A DNA stretch of 64,000 bases, from NCBI RefSeq assembly GCF_006540305.1, contig NZ_BJOR01000002.1, forward strand, positions 124,001 to 188,000, given 5' to 3'. Source of the stretch: Streptomyces sp. 6-11-2. GTDB lineage: Bacteria; Actinomycetota; Actinomycetes; Streptomycetales; Streptomycetaceae. This document shows positions 1 through 7,978 of this stretch, one piece after another (the first letter of the stretch is position 1; each line of letters starts with the position of its first letter). The notes beneath the pieces were generated by a model. It was not told the origin of the DNA. It was given only the letters and a program-made list of their open reading frames with translations, and made no database searches. A program made the translations under genes and the position numbers.

Positions 1-652
1 TGGTGAGGCGCGCGACGATCGCGTCGGCACACGCCGTCAGCCGCTCCGGGTCGCTCTTCGGTATCGCCGGCACCAGCGGTTCCGCCGGAACCTCGACGTC
101 CAGGTGCGCGATGTCGGAGGGCAGCTCCAGGTAGACCGGGAGCTTGCGCTGCCAGGCGGTCAGGATGAGCCGGTCGATCTCCCGCACGGCGTTCTGCGGT
201 GTCAGCCGGGCCTGTGCCGCGGTGACCTGTGCGTAACCGCGCAGCACGTCGTCGTACTCGGGCTCCCCGGAGGTGTGGTGCATCCGCAGCTTGCGGTCCA
301 GCGCCTTCAACGGAACCGATCCGCAGACGCAGATGACGGGAACGTGCTCGCTGTAGGCGCCCGCGACACCGTTGATGGCGCTCCACGCCCCGACGCCGTG
401 CGTCACGACGAGTCCGGAGATCCCGTTCATCCGCGCGTATCCGTCGGCGGCGTAGGCGGCGTTCAACTCGTTGCAGTTGCCCACCCACATGAAGTCGTGG
501 CCGTCCTCCATCTGAAGGAGGAACTCGAGGTTGTAGTCACCCGCGACGCCGAACAGGTGCCCGATGCCCACCTCCCGCAAGCGACGCAGGAGGAAGTCAC
601 CGATACTCGCCGTTGACGGCGCGGTCCTGGATGATGCGGTCGTGGTCGTCAT
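1..652 (-). CDS. Thiamine-diphosphate 2-oxoacid decarboxylase, pyruvate/indolepyruvate decarboxylase type (partial, 3' end outside window)
   Basis: The ATG is at 652 and about 217 codons are visible before the window edge. After a short Thr/Ser-rich leader, residues 18-45 carry the GDFLLRRL...HLFGVAGDYNLEF signature of the pyruvate/indolepyruvate decarboxylase N-terminal domain. NCNELNAAYAADGYAR (from residue 59) follows, and its Glu62 is the conserved glutamate that activates the thiamine cofactor. The HHT motif (the paired active-site histidines of this family) is also present. In this family a 2-oxoacid is converted to an aldehyde plus CO2 in the cytoplasm. The substrate cannot be told from this half. 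It lies 41 nt after the LDH-like gene on the same strand, so it is probably the last visible gene of the DyP-encapsulin operon. Confidence 0.88.
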   Translation of the reverse strand, partial: MTTTTASSRTAPSTASIGDFLLRRLREVGIGHLFGVAGDYNLEFLLQMEDGHDFMWVGNCNELNAAYAADGYARMNGISGLVVTHGVGAWSAINGVAGAYSEHVPVICVCGSVPLKALDRKLRMHHTSGEPEYDDVLRGYAQVTAAQARLTPQNAVREIDRLILTAWQRKLPVYLELPSDIAHLDVEVPAEPLVPAIPKSDPERLTACADAIVARLT

Positions 653-693
653 GGTGTCCGTCCCCTGTCAGGCCGTTCGTCGGGCCCCCCGAC

Positions 694-1650
694 TCAGGTC
701 GCCCCCACGGCAATGGCCCGTTCGGCGGCTTCGCGCAGCACCCGGGCGCTCTTCTCCAGGGCCCGTCGCTCCTTGGGCGTCATGGCGGGCTCGTGCATCT
801 GCTGGACGCCGCCCGCTCCGAGAACGCTGGACAGGGAGAGCGTGACCCCGTGGGCGGAGGAGTGAGCGGCCACCGGCAGCACCGCGCGTTCGTTGCGCAG
901 GACCGCCTCGACGAGCCGGGCGGAGACGGCGCCGATGCCGTACTGGCTCGCGCCGGTGCCCTCGATGATGGTGATGTTGGCGTACCGGATGTCGTTCTCG
1001 ACCTCTTCGCGTATGTCCTCGACCGACCGGCCGTCCTGGGCGAGCAGTTCGGCGACGGGAATGCCGCCGACACCCGCCGAGGACCACAACAGCACCTCGG
1101 AGGTGCCGTGTTCGCCCACCACAAGGGCCTGCACGTCACGTGGCCGCACCCGCAGGCGGTCGGCGAGCTGCACACGGAACCGGAGACTGTCGATGAGGGT
1201 GCCGGTCGAGAACACCCGGTCGTGCCCGGCGAGATGACGGGTGAGGTCGGCCAGCGGGTCCGGTGGGTCGGTGACCACCATCAGCACCGCCTCCGGCGCG
1301 ACCGCGACCACCCGGGGGACGACGTCGGCGAAGACCTTGGCATTGGTCTCCAGCAGCCGCAGGCGACCCTGGGGCTCGGACCGGTCGGTGGCGCCGCCGG
1401 CCTTCTCGTTGACGCCCGCGGTGATGGCGACGACGGCGGCGTCGGCCAGGTCACCGTAGCCACCGGAGCGTACGTCGACCGTGGGGGACAGCGGAGCGGC
1501 GTAGCGCAGGTCGGCGGCCACGCCGTCGGCGCGGGCGGTGTCGCGGTCGATCAGCACGATCTCCCGGCAGGTTCCCCCTCGTTCGACCAGGGACAGCGCC
1601 GTGGCCGACCCGACCGCGCCGACTCCCACGACGGCGGCTTTCATGCCCAC
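694..1650 (-). CDS. L-lactate/malate dehydrogenase family NAD-dependent 2-hydroxyacid dehydrogenase with altered specificity loop
   Basis: This 318-residue protein has the normal length of the LDH/MDH family. A Rossmann glycine motif GVGAVG lies at residues 9-14 and an acidic Asp35 fits NAD. The catalytic set is present: Asp154 and Arg157 in IDSLRFR, and His181 in VGEHGTSE. The active-site loop is odd. Where LDH has AG-x-NQKPGETR, this protein has VNEKAGG, then about eight extra residues, then the Arg at 96. The residue that reads lactate (Gln) is Glu82 here, so the substrate is unlikely to be plain lactate or malate. The ATG overlaps the end of the encapsulin gene by 10 nt, which implies translational coupling. 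Family assignment is firm; the substrate is open. Confidence 0.9.
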   Translation of the reverse strand: MGMKAAVVGVGAVGSATALSLVERGGTCREIVLIDRDTARADGVAADLRYAAPLSPTVDVRSGGYGDLADAAVVAITAGVNEKAGGATDRSEPQGRLRLLETNAKVFADVVPRVVAVAPEAVLMVVTDPPDPLADLTRHLAGHDRVFSTGTLIDSLRFRVQLADRLRVRPRDVQALVVGEHGTSEVLLWSSAGVGGIPVAELLAQDGRSVEDIREEVENDIRYANITIIEGTGASQYGIGAVSARLVEAVLRNERAVLPVAAHSSAHGVTLSLSSVLGAGGVQQMHEPAMTPKERRALEKSARVLREAAERAIAVGAT

Positions 1651-2474
1651 CCCTCCGCGGGTGCGGACGGGGGAGTCGACCCCCGCGCGGGCACGACGGC
1701 TTCGCCGGTGTACACGAGGAAGGTCAGCGTCTCCTGGAAGTACAGCCGGATGCTGGTGTCGTCGTGCGACAGGTAACCGATGGACAGGTCCTGGCCGAGG
1801 CGCAGTTCGAAGTCCCCGCCCCGCGTCGACAGCAGGAAGGCCCCCTCGATGGCGGGTGCCCAGACGATGTCGCCGTCCAGCAACCGGGCGATGTGTTTGA
1901 TGATCGGGTAGCCGTAGTCGGACGTCTCGCTGACAGCGGTGTACGCCGCGGCGCTCAGCGCCAGGGCGTACGGGCCGCCGACACCGGCGAGCCGCAGCAC
2001 GGTCAGGGCCTTGCTGACGATGTCCGGGTACTGGCGCGCCTCGGCCGGCAGGTTCAGGGCGGAGTGGGACGAGCTCTCCCGCAGACCGGCGATGTCCGCG
2101 GACGGATAGCCCTCGAACACGGCGCGGTCCTCGGCGAAGGCGATCTGCCGGGCCGCGTCCTTGACCGGCTGCCAGTCCGCGTCCTTGGCACCCCGCGCGA
2201 CATCGTCGACCTGCTGCCGGTCCACGGTGAACGGCACCCGCAGCTCGACCAGCGGCTGGAACCGGCGTAGCCGCGTCTCGACCCCCTCGGCCGGCGCCGC
2301 CACGGTCCGCAGGTGCCCGGTCCCCACACCGGCCGGCTCAGGACCGCACGGCTCGGGCACGTCGACGATACGGCGGGCCGCGACGTGCCGCTTGAACGTA
2401 CGCCGTGCCTCCTCCTCCAGATCGGCCCACGCGGCGGCGGAGATGGGTGCAAGTTCACGATGCAGATTGTCCAT
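1641..2474 (-). CDS. enc: Family 1 encapsulin nanocompartment shell protein (linocin M18/CFP29 type)
   Basis: The 277-residue protein opens with NNLHREL-type MDNLHRELAPIS and EEARRTFKRHVAARR, the hallmark N-terminus of family 1 encapsulins. The HK97-fold body follows, ending in RLYFQETLTFLVYTGEAVV. It is about ten residues longer than the usual ~265 because of a Pro/Ser-rich tail. Such proteins self-assemble into icosahedral protein shells that package a cargo enzyme. An AGGAGG box precedes the ATG. The DyP gene ends 19 nt upstream and carries a cargo-loading tail, so DyP is the evident cargo. Downstream, the stop overlaps the LDH-like gene, so the shell gene sits inside a longer operon than the usual dyp-enc pair. 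Confidence 0.95.
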   Translation of the reverse strand: MDNLHRELAPISAAAWADLEEEARRTFKRHVAARRIVDVPEPCGPEPAGVGTGHLRTVAAPAEGVETRLRRFQPLVELRVPFTVDRQQVDDVARGAKDADWQPVKDAARQIAFAEDRAVFEGYPSADIAGLRESSSHSALNLPAEARQYPDIVSKALTVLRLAGVGGPYALALSAAAYTAVSETSDYGYPIIKHIARLLDGDIVWAPAIEGAFLLSTRGGDFELRLGQDLSIGYLSHDDTSIRLYFQETLTFLVYTGEAVVPARGSTPPSAPAEGWA

Positions 2475-2493
2475 CGCGGGTGCTCGCCTCCTG

Positions 2494-3570
2494 TCACATC
2501 CTCAGATCGCCGATCCCCAGCGAGCCGTCCACGGCCGGCGGCCGGACCGCCGCAGGCACGGGCTCCGTCTCCTCGACTCCGCCGCCCTCCTGGCCCTCCT
2601 GGCCCTCCGCGCCCTCGCGCGCGGCCGGCGCATCGGGGAGGTCGTCGAGGAAATCACTGGTGGGCACGGAGAACAACGACCCGGTCACCGCGGTGGAGAA
2701 GTCCAGGATCCGGTCGTGGGTGGCCGGCGGATCGCCCAGGAACATGCGCTCCAGCATCCGCTCGATCACGGCCGGCGTCCGGGCGTAACCGATGAAGTAC
2801 GTACCGAACTCGCCCTGCCCCACGGTCCCGAAGGGCATGTTGTCACGCAGGATCTCGTGCTTCGTCCCGTCCGGGTCCTCGATGGTGGTCAGCGCCACGT
2901 GCGAGTCGGCCGGCTTGACCGCGTCGTCCAGTTCGACGTCGGACAGCTTCCTGCGCCCGATCACCAACTCCTGCGCCTCCACCGGCAGGGCGTTCCACGC
3001 CTCCAGATCGTGCACGTACTTCTGCACGATCACATAGCTGCCCCCGGCGAACTCCGGGTCCTCGTCACCGATCAGGACCGCCGTGTCCGCCGCCCGGCCC
3101 GTGGGGTTCTCCGTGCCGTCCACGAATCCGAGCAGGTCACGTACGTCGAAGTACTTGAAGCCATGCACCTCGTCACGCACGGTGACGACGTCGCGGATCC
3201 GCTCCATGATCTCGGCGGCCAGCGCGAAGCAGAGGTCCGGGCGGGCCGCGCGGATGTGGAACAGCAGGTCGCCGGGGGTCGAGACCGCCCGGTGCCGGGC
3301 TCCGGCCAGCTCGCGGAAACGATGCAGCTCTGCCGGACGCGGACCCGCGAACAGGCGGTCCCACGCCTCCGAGCCGATGCCCACGACCACGCTCAGTTTC
3401 CCGTCCGGCGCCCGGAAACCGACCGCCCGCTGGAGCCCGTTCAGTTCGGACAGCGTGTCCCGTACGACCGGCTCGCCACCCCGGTCGATGGTCGCGACCA
3501 GGAAGATCGCCGCGCCCGTCAGCGGGGACAGCACCGGCTGGGGCTCCGGGGCCCGGGAGTGTGCGCACAT
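2494..3570 (-). CDS. Dye-decolorizing heme peroxidase (DyP, B class) with encapsulin-targeting C-terminus
   Basis: I start translation at 3570 (MCAHSRAPEPQP) because AGGAAGG lies just upstream; an open frame continues to 3642 without such a site. The 358-residue product has the GFVDGTENP motif with the distal Asp, SHVAL with the proximal heme-ligand His, and ILRDNMPFG with the distal Arg and Asn, all as in B-class DyPs. After the peroxidase fold comes an acidic/Pro-rich linker (EGAEGQEGQEG) and a terminal DGSLGIGDLRM. That tail matches the cargo-loading peptides (consensus DGSLGIGSL) that dock DyP inside encapsulin. It uses H2O2 to oxidise bulky substrates. It is the first gene of the operon. 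Confidence 0.95.
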   Translation of the reverse strand: MCAHSRAPEPQPVLSPLTGAAIFLVATIDRGGEPVVRDTLSELNGLQRAVGFRAPDGKLSVVVGIGSEAWDRLFAGPRPAELHRFRELAGARHRAVSTPGDLLFHIRAARPDLCFALAAEIMERIRDVVTVRDEVHGFKYFDVRDLLGFVDGTENPTGRAADTAVLIGDEDPEFAGGSYVIVQKYVHDLEAWNALPVEAQELVIGRRKLSDVELDDAVKPADSHVALTTIEDPDGTKHEILRDNMPFGTVGQGEFGTYFIGYARTPAVIERMLERMFLGDPPATHDRILDFSTAVTGSLFSVPTSDFLDDLPDAPAAREGAEGQEGQEGGGVEETEPVPAAVRPPAVDGSLGIGDLRM

Positions 3571-3821
3571 GGAGCACGCCCCTTCCTGACGGTCACGGGC
3601 GGGCACCTGTTCACCGTATGGCGCGAGCCCGGCACCCGCCACCGCGCCCCCGGGCGGGCCGCCGGCGGCCTCCGTACAGGCGTCGCCGCGAACCTCTCCG
3701 GGGGAAGTCCGGCGACCGGTTTGACTTGCCGTGTGCTCGTGGGAGTCTGGAGGAACGGCGGCCGGCGGGGCGGACGGCCGGGTGAGGACCAGTGGGCGTT
3801 CCTTCTGTGAGAAGACGTGCG

Positions 3822-4046
3822 ATGAACGACACAGCCGACTTCACGCGGTGGCTCAAGAGTCACACCGACGAGCTGAACCGTCTGGGTTCCTTCGCCCGCG
3901 CCGTTGCGAACGACCCCCACTGGCCCGCGGCGGCGACCGTCGAGACGTACCGGGAGTACCTGGAGGGCCGCGGGGCCGCCCCGGAGGTGATCGACACCCT
4001 GCGTCAGGCCTGGAACGAGTTCCAGCACCAGCCTCACTCCCACTGA
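3822..4046 (+). CDS. YozE SAM-like fold small protein
   Basis: This 74-residue protein starts at MNDTADFTRWL; an upstream in-frame ATG at 3792 is less likely because the family begins near FTRWL. The pattern FTRWL...LGSFARAVANDPHWP...TYREYLEGRG...LRQAWNEF is that of the YozE_SAM_like family, small all-helical proteins of unknown role. The C-terminus is His-rich (HQPHSH). It is divergent from the DyP operon with a 251-nt gap and has no operon partner on its strand. Confidence 0.75.
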   Translation: MNDTADFTRWLKSHTDELNRLGSFARAVANDPHWPAAATVETYREYLEGRGAAPEVIDTLRQAWNEFQHQPHSH

Positions 4047-4077
4047 GGGCACGCCCACGGAGGGCACGGGTGTGCGC

Positions 4078-5250
4078 TCAGACGTGCGCCACGGGTTCCG
4101 GGTGCTCGTGCTCGCAGGTGTCGCCGATGCCGTAGGTGTCCCAGACGGGGAACGGGTCGACGGGCGGCAGGCTTTCACCGTCGGCCATGAGGCAGTCGCC
4201 CAGTGCCGCGTGCAGCGCGTCCGCGCGCAGACGCGTGCCGATGAAGACCAGTTCCTGGCCTTCCGGGCCGTCGGTGTCGCGGGCGCCGGAGGGCTCGAAG
4301 CGTGCGACGGAGCCGGCCTGTGACCACAGGCCCGTCACCTGCCCCCGGCCGGCCAGTGTGAAGAACCCCTTGGACCGCAGAACCTCGCCGAACGCGCCGC
4401 TGTCGAGCTTCTCGGTCACGAACGTCCACAGCCGGCCTGGGTGGAACGGCAGTTCGGCGCGGAAGACGGTCGAGGAGATCCCGTACTCCTCCGTCTCGGG
4501 GACGTGGTCGCCGTTGAGCTCCCGCACCCAGCCGGGGGCCTGTTGGGCGCGTTCCAGATCGAACAGCCCGGTGCCCAGTACGTCTGCGGCCCGCACGCGG
4601 CCGTGGACGGCCGGGACGACGCGCGCCACCGGGTTGAGGCGGGTGAGCGCCGCCCGAAGCCGGTCCGCCGACTCCTCGTCGACGAGGTCGAGTTTGTTGA
4701 GCACGATGACGTCCGCGAACTCGACCTGGTCCATCAGCAGGTCGCTGACGGTGCGTTCGTCGTCCTCGTACTGGTCCAGGCCGCGCTCGACGAGTTCGTC
4801 GCCGCTGGTCAGCTCGGGCAGGAAGCCGGCGGCGTCGACGACCGTGACCATGGTGTCCAGGCGGGCGATCTCGCCGAGGGTGGCACCGTCGTCGCGGGCG
4901 AAGGCGAACGTCGCGGCCACCGGCATGGGTTCGGAGATGCCGGACGACTCGATGAGCAGGTAGTCGAAGCGGCCCTCGCGGGCGAGCCGGTCGACCTCCT
5001 CGAGCAGGTCGTCGCGCAGGGTGCAGCAGATGCAGCCGTTGGTCATCTCGACCAGGCGTTCCTCGGTGCGTGACAGGGCCGCCTCGCCGCCGCGCACCAG
5101 GGCGGCGTCGATGTTGACCTCGCTCATGTCGTTGACGATGACCGCGACGCGCAGTCCCTCGCGGTTGCCCAGGACATGGTTGAGGAGGGTGGTCTTGCCC
5201 GCGCCGAGGAAGCCGGACAGGACGGTGACGGGGAGTCGGTCGGAAGCCAT
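4078..5250 (-). CDS. COG0523 (CobW/YjiA family) P-loop GTPase, probable zinc metallochaperone
   Basis: This 390-residue protein has a Walker A motif GFLGAGKT at residues 13-20 and the family metal motif GCICC in the 70s. It also has a Mg-binding ESSGISEP, an NKLD guanine-specificity motif and a C-terminal CobW_C domain. The tail ends [12 protein letters not shown], adding possible metal ligands. COG0523 GTPases next to zinc-free ribosomal protein paralogues are usually part of the Zur regulon and hand scarce zinc to client enzymes. It starts 6 nt after the L32 stop codon, so both come from the Zur-like promoter upstream of L32. Zinc, rather than cobalt, is inferred from that context. Confidence 0.9.
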   Translation of the reverse strand: MASDRLPVTVLSGFLGAGKTTLLNHVLGNREGLRVAVIVNDMSEVNIDAALVRGGEAALSRTEERLVEMTNGCICCTLRDDLLEEVDRLAREGRFDYLLIESSGISEPMPVAATFAFARDDGATLGEIARLDTMVTVVDAAGFLPELTSGDELVERGLDQYEDDERTVSDLLMDQVEFADVIVLNKLDLVDEESADRLRAALTRLNPVARVVPAVHGRVRAADVLGTGLFDLERAQQAPGWVRELNGDHVPETEEYGISSTVFRAELPFHPGRLWTFVTEKLDSGAFGEVLRSKGFFTLAGRGQVTGLWSQAGSVARFEPSGARDTDGPEGQELVFIGTRLRADALHAALGDCLMADGESLPPVDPFPVWDTYGIGDTCEHEHPEPVAHV

Positions 5251-5256
5251 GGACGG

Positions 5257-5427
5257 TCAGCCCTCGGGGCGCAGCAGCCCGCGCTCGTAGGCCTTCACCA
5301 GTCGCTGGGGCACGAGGTGCGCGACGCCGTCGACGGTGATCGGGACGAGCGCCGGCGTGGCCGCCTTCCACTGGGCGCGGCGGTGGCGGGTGTTGCTGCG
5401 GGACATCTTGCGCTTGGGAACGGCCAT
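5257..5427 (-). CDS. rpmF: Ribosomal protein bL32, zinc-independent (C-minus) paralogue
   Basis: This short 56-residue gene encodes [20 protein letters not shown], the universal bL32 N-terminus. The C-terminal half has none of the four zinc-ribbon cysteines of the standard protein (it reads [17 protein letters not shown]). Such C-minus paralogues replace the zinc-binding form when zinc is short, which frees zinc from ribosomes. An AGGAGG box sits 6 nt before the ATG. It is followed at once by the COG0523 GTPase gene and preceded by a Zur-like box, so this is a compact zinc-starvation operon. Confidence 0.92.
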   Translation of the reverse strand: MAVPKRKMSRSNTRHRRAQWKAATPALVPITVDGVAHLVPQRLVKAYERGLLRPEG

Positions 5428-5476
5428 GGGGTCCTCCTGGTTCGGTGGTCACGTTCGGTGAGCAACCAGGAGGCTA

Positions 5477-5495
5477 CATGAAAACGAATCTCATT
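5477..5495 (-). promoter_or_regulatory. Zur-like operator before rpmF-GTPase operon
   Basis: Read on the minus strand the site is AATGAGATTCGTTTTCATG, an imperfect inverted repeat with ATGA and TTCAT arms as in Fur/Zur boxes. It lies about 50 nt upstream of the L32 start. Placement before a zinc-free L32 supports Zur rather than Fur. It has not been compared with measured sites. Confidence 0.65.
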
Positions 5496-5573
5496 ACTAT
5501 TTTGATGTGAGGTGGGACTTCCGAGGCCGGCGTCCTCGGGAGGTCGCCGGCCGCTCGAGGCCTGCCGGCTGTG

Positions 5574-5876
5574 TCAGTGGTCGTCCCAGTGCCCCTCGTG
5601 GGCGGCGTGGCGGTGTCCGTCGTGCACGTAGTCGACGTGACCCTCGTGGGGTACGGCCATGTGTCCGCAGCCCTCGCCGTGCTGGTGGTCGTGGTGGGCG
5701 TGGGTGGCGTGGCCGGCGGTCACGCACTCGTCGGTGTGGCCGTCGTGGGCCTTGTGAAGGTGCCCGTCATGCACGTAGTCGACGTGGTCGCCGTGCGGGA
5801 AGGCGGCGTGTCCGCAGCCCTCGCCGTGGGTGTGGGCGTGGTTGTCGTGAGTGCGGTGTTCGGCGGCGGTGGTCAT
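5574..5876 (-). CDS. Histidine-rich metal-binding repeat protein
   Basis: I choose the ATG at 5876 (MTTAAEHRTHDNHAH), preceded by AGGAG; longer in-frame starts lack support. The 100-residue product is about one quarter His and contains two near-identical units. Each runs HGEGCGH, then A-x-PH, then HVDYVHDGH and xHxAHxGH, and they are joined by a linker with a lone Cys. Clustered His plus one Cys per unit suggests binding of zinc, nickel or copper ions. There is no signal peptide, so it is probably a cytoplasmic metal buffer. It lies between the zinc operon and sodF. A sequence about 90 nt upstream (TGAACGAATC on the minus strand) resembles half of the Zur-like box, but weakly. I do not know the family's function. 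Confidence 0.8.
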   Translation of the reverse strand: MTTAAEHRTHDNHAHTHGEGCGHAAFPHGDHVDYVHDGHLHKAHDGHTDECVTAGHATHAHHDHQHGEGCGHMAVPHEGHVDYVHDGHRHAAHEGHWDDH

Positions 5877-6075
5877 GCGCTGCTCCTGGGGGTGCCGTTC
5901 GGCGGCCGGCGGGCGGTGCTGCCGCGGGCCGTGCGTCGTGAAGTCAATATAGGGCGATTCGTTCATATCTGCGGGAAATGTCGCGGCGGCTGGAGTGTGC
6001 GGTCGGCCCGGTCGAGGGGTCAAGGCAGCTGTTGGCGGGTCGGCGCTCGGGCGCATTATTGCTGCTATCGTGCAC

Positions 6076-6092
6076 TTGCAACTCATGTGCAA
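6076..6092 (+). promoter_or_regulatory. Nur (nickel uptake regulator) box in sodF promoter
   Basis: TTGCAA, five bases (CTCAT), then GTGCAA matches the Streptomyces Nur-box pattern tTGCaa-N5-ttGCAA at 11 of 12 defined positions. It ends 23 nt before the sodF start codon, where a bound repressor would block transcription. Nickel-loaded Nur is known to repress sodF in Streptomyces coelicolor, so this gene is expected to be on when nickel is scarce. Confidence 0.75.
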
Positions 6093-6115
6093 TAACTCGA
6101 AGGATGATGCTGGAC

Positions 6116-6757
6116 ATGGCGGTCTACACGCTCCCGGAGCTCCCGTACGGCTACTCGGCGCTCGCCCCGGTCATCAGTCCCGAGATCATCGAGCTGCACC
6201 ACGACAAGCACCACGCGGCCTACGTCAAGGGCGCCAACGACTCACTGGAGCAGCTGGCCGAGGCGCGGGACAAGGAGTCGTGGGGCTCGATCAACGGTCT
6301 GGAGAAGAACCTGGCCTTCCATCTGTCCGGGCACATCCTCCACAGCATCTACTGGCACAACATGACCGGCGACGGCGGCGGTGAGCCCCTGGAGACGGAC
6401 GGCGTGGGGGAGCTGGCCGGCGCCATCACCGAGTCGTTCGGCTCCTTCGCGGGCTTCAAGGCGCAGCTGTCCAAGGCCGCGGCCACGACCCAGGGTTCGG
6501 GCTGGGGTGTGCTCGCGTACGAGCCGCTGAGCGGCCGTCTGATCGTGGAGCAGGTCTACGACCACCAGGGCAACATCGGGCAGGGCTCCACCCCGGTCCT
6601 CGTCTTCGACGCCTGGGAGCACGCCTTCTACCTTCAGTACAAGAACCAGAAGGTGGACTTCATCGAGGCGATGTGGCAGGTCGTCAACTGGCAGGACGTG
6701 GCCAAGCGCTACGCCGCCGCCAAGGAGCGCGGCGACAGCCTGCTGCTCGCGCCGTGA
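6116..6757 (+). CDS. sodF: Iron superoxide dismutase
   Basis: This 213-residue protein starts [18 protein letters not shown] and has the Fe/Mn-SOD ligands in order: His in [12 protein letters not shown], His in [15 protein letters not shown], and Asp/His in [20 protein letters not shown] and the [10 protein letters not shown] region are typical of the Fe-type enzyme of actinomycetes. It converts superoxide to H2O2 and O2. I start at 6116 because the family begins exactly there; an upstream ATG pair (6104, 6107) adds only a few residues. A Nur box lies in its promoter, and a 13-bp-stem hairpin 78 nt after the stop probably ends the transcript. Confidence 0.95.
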   Translation: MAVYTLPELPYGYSALAPVISPEIIELHHDKHHAAYVKGANDSLEQLAEARDKESWGSINGLEKNLAFHLSGHILHSIYWHNMTGDGGGEPLETDGVGELAGAITESFGSFAGFKAQLSKAAATTQGSGWGVLAYEPLSGRLIVEQVYDHQGNIGQGSTPVLVFDAWEHAFYLQYKNQKVDFIEAMWQVVNWQDVAKRYAAAKERGDSLLLAP

Positions 6758-6834
6758 CGACCGTCGTGACGACGTAGTCCCGCGGATGTCCTGCCAGTGA
6801 TCGTCTTCTCACCCGTCACCGGCAGGCGCACAGC

Positions 6835-6873
6835 GAAGTGCTCCCCCTGGCACGCTGCCCGGGGGAGCACTTC
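6835..6873 (+). terminator. Hairpin terminator after sodF
   Basis: A perfect 13-bp stem (GAAGTGCTCCCCC with GGGGGAGCACTTC) closes a 13-nt loop. It lies between the ends of the convergent sodF gene and the PEP-mutase-family gene, so it can serve both. Confidence 0.75.
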
Positions 6874-6979
6874 CGCTTCCCTCAACCGGTCAATGTCTCG
6901 AAGCCCGAGTCGTCGCAGTAGGACGCCGCACGGGTCTCGGACCCCGGGTCCATCCGTTCCTCACCCGGCCCCGGTGCTG

Positions 6980-7798
6980 TCAACGGGACTCGGAGAGCAG
7001 CGCGTTGAGTTCCGGGAAGGTGATGCCGCCGGACAGGGAGTCGTAGTCACCGGTGTCGAAGAGCTCCCGCGCGGCGCGGCGGGCGGCAGCGTACGCGGCC
7101 TGCGCCACGCCCGGGCCGAGGCTGACGCGGGCCACACCGAGGGCACCCAGCTCGGCGACGCTCGGGGCACCGGGGCCGGCCATGACGTTCAACGGCACGG
7201 AGATGCCCTCGGCCAGCGCCGCGATCGTGGCGGTGTCGGAGACACCGGGAACGAAGATGCCGTCCGCGCCGGCGTCTACGTACCGGCGCGCGCGGGCCAG
7301 GGTCTCCTCCAGCCGGGTGACCGGGTCCCCGAGCCCCAACAGGTACGTGTCGACACGGGCGTTGAGGAAGAGTTCCACCCCCGCGCGCTCGGCGGTCCGC
7401 CGGGCGACGGCCAGCCGCGTCGCGAGCTCGTCCGGGGCTCGGGTGCCGTCCTCGATGTTGACGCCGACAGCCCCCGCCGCGAGCACCCCGGTGATGGTCT
7501 CGGCGACCTCGGCCGCGTCCTGCCCATACCCGCCCTCGATGTCGGCGGTGACCGGAACCGCGACCGCGGCGGCGACGCGGGAAATCACCCCGAGCGCTTG
7601 ATCGCGGGCGAGGACGTCACCGTCCGGCGAGCCCAACGACCAGGCGACGCCCGCACTCGTGGTGGCGATCGCGGAGGCCCCCGCGGACTCGATGACCCGG
7701 GCACTCGCGACGTCCCAGGCATTGGCGAGCGCGAGCGGCGCGCCGGGCGTGTGCAGGGAACGGAAGAGCTGGGCTTTGGCCGACTGCGTGGTGGTCAT
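6980..7798 (-). CDS. Isocitrate lyase/PEP mutase superfamily enzyme
   Basis: The 272-residue protein starts MTTTQSAKAQLFRSLH. Recognisable motifs are NAWDVASARVIESAG, SLGSPDG, VTADIEGGYG (metal-binding acidic residues) and GVNIEDG. GADGIFVPG and PLNVMAGPGAPSVAELGALGVARVSLGP follow. This is the small 'phosphonomutase' branch common in actinomycetes. The KKCGH loop of true isocitrate lyase is absent, so the reaction is likely C-C bond cleavage or formation on a small 2-oxo or 2-hydroxy acid, unresolved here. The Shine-Dalgarno site is weak. It stands alone, convergent with sodF and divergent from the next membrane protein. Confidence 0.85.
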   Translation of the reverse strand: MTTTQSAKAQLFRSLHTPGAPLALANAWDVASARVIESAGASAIATTSAGVAWSLGSPDGDVLARDQALGVISRVAAAVAVPVTADIEGGYGQDAAEVAETITGVLAAGAVGVNIEDGTRAPDELATRLAVARRTAERAGVELFLNARVDTYLLGLGDPVTRLEETLARARRYVDAGADGIFVPGVSDTATIAALAEGISVPLNVMAGPGAPSVAELGALGVARVSLGPGVAQAAYAAARRAARELFDTGDYDSLSGGITFPELNALLSESR

Positions 7799-7978
7799 GC
7801 ACGGAGTCAAACACGCCCGCCGGCCGTTCTCCGGCAAGAAACCGACACCGACGTCGACTCCTCCACCGCTCCTCCGTCCTACGCCGCTTTTGCGCCAGGA
7901 CGCTTGAAGACCTGCTGCTCGTGCCGGATCGGGCCGGAGACCCAGGACGCCGAGATCGCGGTTGGGTACCGTCGGGGC

